Below, in pieces: positions 61,884 through 64,000 of a stretch of DNA of 64,000 bases. How positions within the stretch are numbered: the stretch's first letter is position 1; each line of letters begins with the position of its first letter. This DNA is from Pseudomonas hefeiensis (GTDB taxonomy: Bacteria; Pseudomonadota; Gammaproteobacteria; Pseudomonadales; Pseudomonadaceae), in contig NZ_CP117449.1 in the NCBI RefSeq assembly GCF_030687835.1, positions 2,666,001-2,730,000 on the forward strand, in the 5' to 3' direction. Below the pieces are notes generated by a model. It worked only from the letters and a program-made list of their open reading frames with translations, was not told the DNA's origin and did no database searches. The position numbers and the translations under genes were made by a program.

Positions 61884-61933
61884 CTGCGGTCTCTGTGAAG
61901 AGGCCGCAGTGTCAGGCGTCATCCACTGACGCC
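61884..61933 (+). terminator. Two hairpins between tarD and dctA
   Basis: CTGCGG-t-CTCT pairs with AGAG-g-CCGCAG (61884-61909), then GGCGTCA pairs with TGACGCC (61915-61933). No T-run. They may reduce read-through into the transporter gene. Confidence 0.5.
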
Positions 61934-61973
61934 AAGCCACATGCCCATCACAACAATAAAATGAGGTGCTTTC

Positions 61974-63281
61974 GTGGAAATCTCCAAATCCCGCTGGTAT
62001 AGCCAGCTGTATGTGCAAGTGCTGCTCGGCATCGTGATCGGTGCTGCGATCGGTTACTTCGTGCCTGATATTGGAGCCAAGCTCCAACCCTTTGCCGATG
62101 GTTTCATCAAGCTGATCAAGATGCTGTTGGCGCCCATTATTTTCGGTACCGTCGTCGTGGGTATCGCCAAGATGGGCAGTATCAAAGAGGTCGGGCGCAT
62201 TGGCGTAAAGGCGCTGATCTACTTTGAGATTCTTTCAACCATCGCCTTGGTCGTCGGCCTGATTGTGGTCAACGTCGTGAAGCCAGGCGTGGGCATGAAC
62301 ATCAATGCCAGCGCGCTCGATGCAAGCGCTATCAGCAAGTACAGTCACGCTGCCAGTCAGCAAGGCGGCACCATTGATTTCTTTCTCAACATCATCCCGC
62401 ACACCTTCATGGGTGCGTTCTCCAATGGCGTCATGCTTCAGGTCATCCTGCTTTCGGTCTTGATGGGGGTTGCCCTGGTTCAAATGGGCGAAACCAGCAA
62501 GCCGCTGATCAACACCATTGATCTGTTCCTGCAGGGCCTGTTCAAGATCGTGGCAATGGTCATGCGCTTGGCGCCGATTGGTGCAGGCGCCGGTATGGCG
62601 TTCACCATTGGCAAGTACGGGATTGGCACCTTGCTGTCGCTCGGCCAGTTGCTGGTCGCGCTCTACATCACGACCTTGATTTTCATCGTGGTCGTGCTGG
62701 GTGCGGTTGCCCGATGGTCGGGTATGCCGTTGATGCAATTTCTGCGCTACTTCAAAGATGAAATTCTCATCACGCTTGGCACCTGCTCGACCGAAGCCGT
62801 GCTTCCTCGAATGATGGTGAAGCTTGAAAAACTGGGCTGCAAGAAATCAGTCGTGGGCATGGTGTTGCCAACGGGATACACATTCAATGCCGATGGCACC
62901 TGCATCTATCTCACCATGGCCGCCATCTTTATCGCCCAGGCGACTAATACGCCGCTGACTTTTATGGATCAGATGATTCTGCTCGGTGTATTCCTGCTGA
63001 CGTCCAAGGGCTCGGCTGGCGTAGCGGGCGCGGGGTTCGTGACGCTTGCAGCTACGCTCACAACCATCCACTCCATACCTTTGACAGGTCTGGTCTTGCT
63101 GTTGGGCATCGACCGATTCCTCAACGAAGCACGGGCAGTGACCAACCTGATTGGTAACGGCATTGGCACTATCGCGATTGCCAAATGGGACAATTCCTTT
63201 GACGTCCAAGCCTGCGAGCGTGAGATAGCCGCAATGAAACACGAAAAGGCCGAACGCAAAGCGCTACTGGCGCAAAAGTAG
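61974..63281 (+). CDS. dctA: C4-dicarboxylate:cation symporter DctA
   Basis: 435 aa, GTG start. Many membrane segments and the DAACS-family motifs KMLLAPIIFGTVVVGIAKMG, TLGTCSTEAVLPRMM, VVGMVLPTGYTFNADGTCIYLTMA and SKGSAGVAGAGFV. It imports dicarboxylates with Na+ or H+. Placed after the tartrate dehydratase, it probably carries tartrate here rather than acting as the general succinate transporter. The ends fit full DctA length. Confidence 0.92.
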   Translation: MEISKSRWYSQLYVQVLLGIVIGAAIGYFVPDIGAKLQPFADGFIKLIKMLLAPIIFGTVVVGIAKMGSIKEVGRIGVKALIYFEILSTIALVVGLIVVNVVKPGVGMNINASALDASAISKYSHAASQQGGTIDFFLNIIPHTFMGAFSNGVMLQVILLSVLMGVALVQMGETSKPLINTIDLFLQGLFKIVAMVMRLAPIGAGAGMAFTIGKYGIGTLLSLGQLLVALYITTLIFIVVVLGAVARWSGMPLMQFLRYFKDEILITLGTCSTEAVLPRMMVKLEKLGCKKSVVGMVLPTGYTFNADGTCIYLTMAAIFIAQATNTPLTFMDQMILLGVFLLTSKGSAGVAGAGFVTLAATLTTIHSIPLTGLVLLLGIDRFLNEARAVTNLIGNGIGTIAIAKWDNSFDVQACEREIAAMKHEKAERKALLAQK

Positions 63282-63369
63282 TCCGCGCCGCTTCCGGGTC
63301 TCGGTGTTGCTGCCATTGGTAGGTTGGGCCTAAAGCTCGACTCCAGTTCTGATCATGGACACCGAAAAA

Positions 63370-64000
63370 TCAGTGTTCCCATTGTTCAAGCAATATCGAG
63401 ACAAATTTTTCCGCTGCCGGGGAGAGCGATGCGCCCCTTCGATAGACCAGGCCCAGCGATCGGTTTACCACCGGTTCAATCAACGGCACGCTGACCAATG
63501 TCGGATGATCCTCGGCCGGCATTGCCAGGCTGGGCATGGCCGACACCCCCAGGCCTGCCTCGACCAATCCCAACGACGTAGACAAGTGCTGCACTTCGTA
63601 GAACCACTGCGGACGCCAGCTCAAGCCCGATAATGCGTGGTCCAGCAGCATTCGGTTGCCGCTGAGACGACCGACACCGATCAGTCGGTAATCGCTGAGC
63701 TCAGACCAGCTTACCGAGCTGCGTCCGGCCAGTTCATGGTCGCGTCGACAAGCTAAAACGAAAGGTTCGTTGACCAATGGCACGAACTCGATATCCGGGT
63801 GCTGGCCACTCATCATATTGATACCGAAATCGGCTTCGCCACGCAGTACCGCCTCGAGCCCTTCGTTTGCACTGAGGTCGAGCAGGCGGATGCGGATTTT
63901 TGGGTAGCGCTCGTTATAGAGGCGGATCACTGAAGGCAGGAAATAGAAGGCAGCGGTGGGGATACAAGCCAAGGTCACCCGACCGATCTGGCGCTCGGCC
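63370..64000 (-). CDS. LysR-family regulator, C-terminal part (cut by window end)
   Basis: Partial; at least 210 aa of the effector-binding domain (RVTLACIPTAAFYFLPSVIRLYNERYPKIRIRLLD, EAVLRGEADFGINMMSG, LVEAGLGVSAMPSLAMP). The DNA-binding half lies beyond base 64,000. It converges on the dctA gene and need not regulate it. Confidence 0.88.
   Translation of the reverse strand, partial: AERQIGRVTLACIPTAAFYFLPSVIRLYNERYPKIRIRLLDLSANEGLEAVLRGEADFGINMMSGQHPDIEFVPLVNEPFVLACRRDHELAGRSSVSWSELSDYRLIGVGRLSGNRMLLDHALSGLSWRPQWFYEVQHLSTSLGLVEAGLGVSAMPSLAMPAEDHPTLVSVPLIEPVVNRSLGLVYRRGASLSPAAEKFVSILLEQWEH

Noticed and set aside
59727..62087. A 786-codon minus-strand frame
   Set aside because: Only its last 291 codons are a LysR regulator; the rest is antisense to the tartrate dehydratase and has no ribosome site at its start.

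Overview
The window looks like a chromosome segment of a fluorescent-type Pseudomonas. The GC-rich codon use, the sigma-54 regulators, the TonB/siderophore genes, the DctA and D-tartrate genes and above all a Mn(II)-oxidation island of the kind known from P. putida GB-1 all point that way. Nothing in the sequence fixes the species.

Layout. (1) 1-6,700: part of a siderophore-like locus: a broken fatty acyl-AMP ligase / NRPS loading module, a TauD/SyrP-type dioxygenase, a TonB-dependent receptor behind a possible Fur box, and a diaminobutyrate-type aminotransferase. (2) 6,800-9,100: an NADP-binding reductase, then an SDR enzyme divergent from a TetR regulator with two matching palindromic operators between them. 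(3) 9,250-14,270: a small sugar/inositol-type catabolic operon (Gfo/Idh oxidoreductase, Hyi-like isomerase, periplasmic binding protein) with a near-perfect sigma-54 promoter, opposite a sigma-54 activator.

(4) 14,470-50,060 is the centrepiece. It holds gspFG, a lytic transglycosylase, the giant multicopper oxidase mnxG with a copper/haem accessory operon (YVTN protein, two SCO proteins, a cytochrome c-periplasmic binding protein fusion, a PpiC foldase), and a long operon joining a receiver-only response regulator, a type II secretion/MSHA-like machine and the curli export genes csgEFG. Convergent to it are csgB-csgA curlin genes with two large paralogous secreted proteins, followed by two paralogous histidine kinases and a sigma-54 response regulator (MnxS1, MnxS2, MnxR). 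Four of the transcription units carry a GG-N10-GC (-24/-12) promoter preceded by a palindrome CCCC-N6-GGGG. I infer that this is the MnxR enhancer and that oxidase, secretion machine and amyloid matrix form one regulon: a coordinated extracellular Mn-oxidising, curli-supported system.

(5) 50,200-51,360: a decayed MerR gene beside YCII-like and PhnB-like genes. (6) 51,750-56,560: a GntR regulator, a polar amino-acid ABC transporter and a gamma-glutamyltransferase-like enzyme, probably a uptake-and-hydrolysis unit. (7) 56,800-59,720: a GAF-GGDEF-EAL c-di-GMP protein. (8) 59,727-64,000: LysR, D(-)-tartrate dehydratase, DctA-type transporter, and a second LysR gene cut by the window end.
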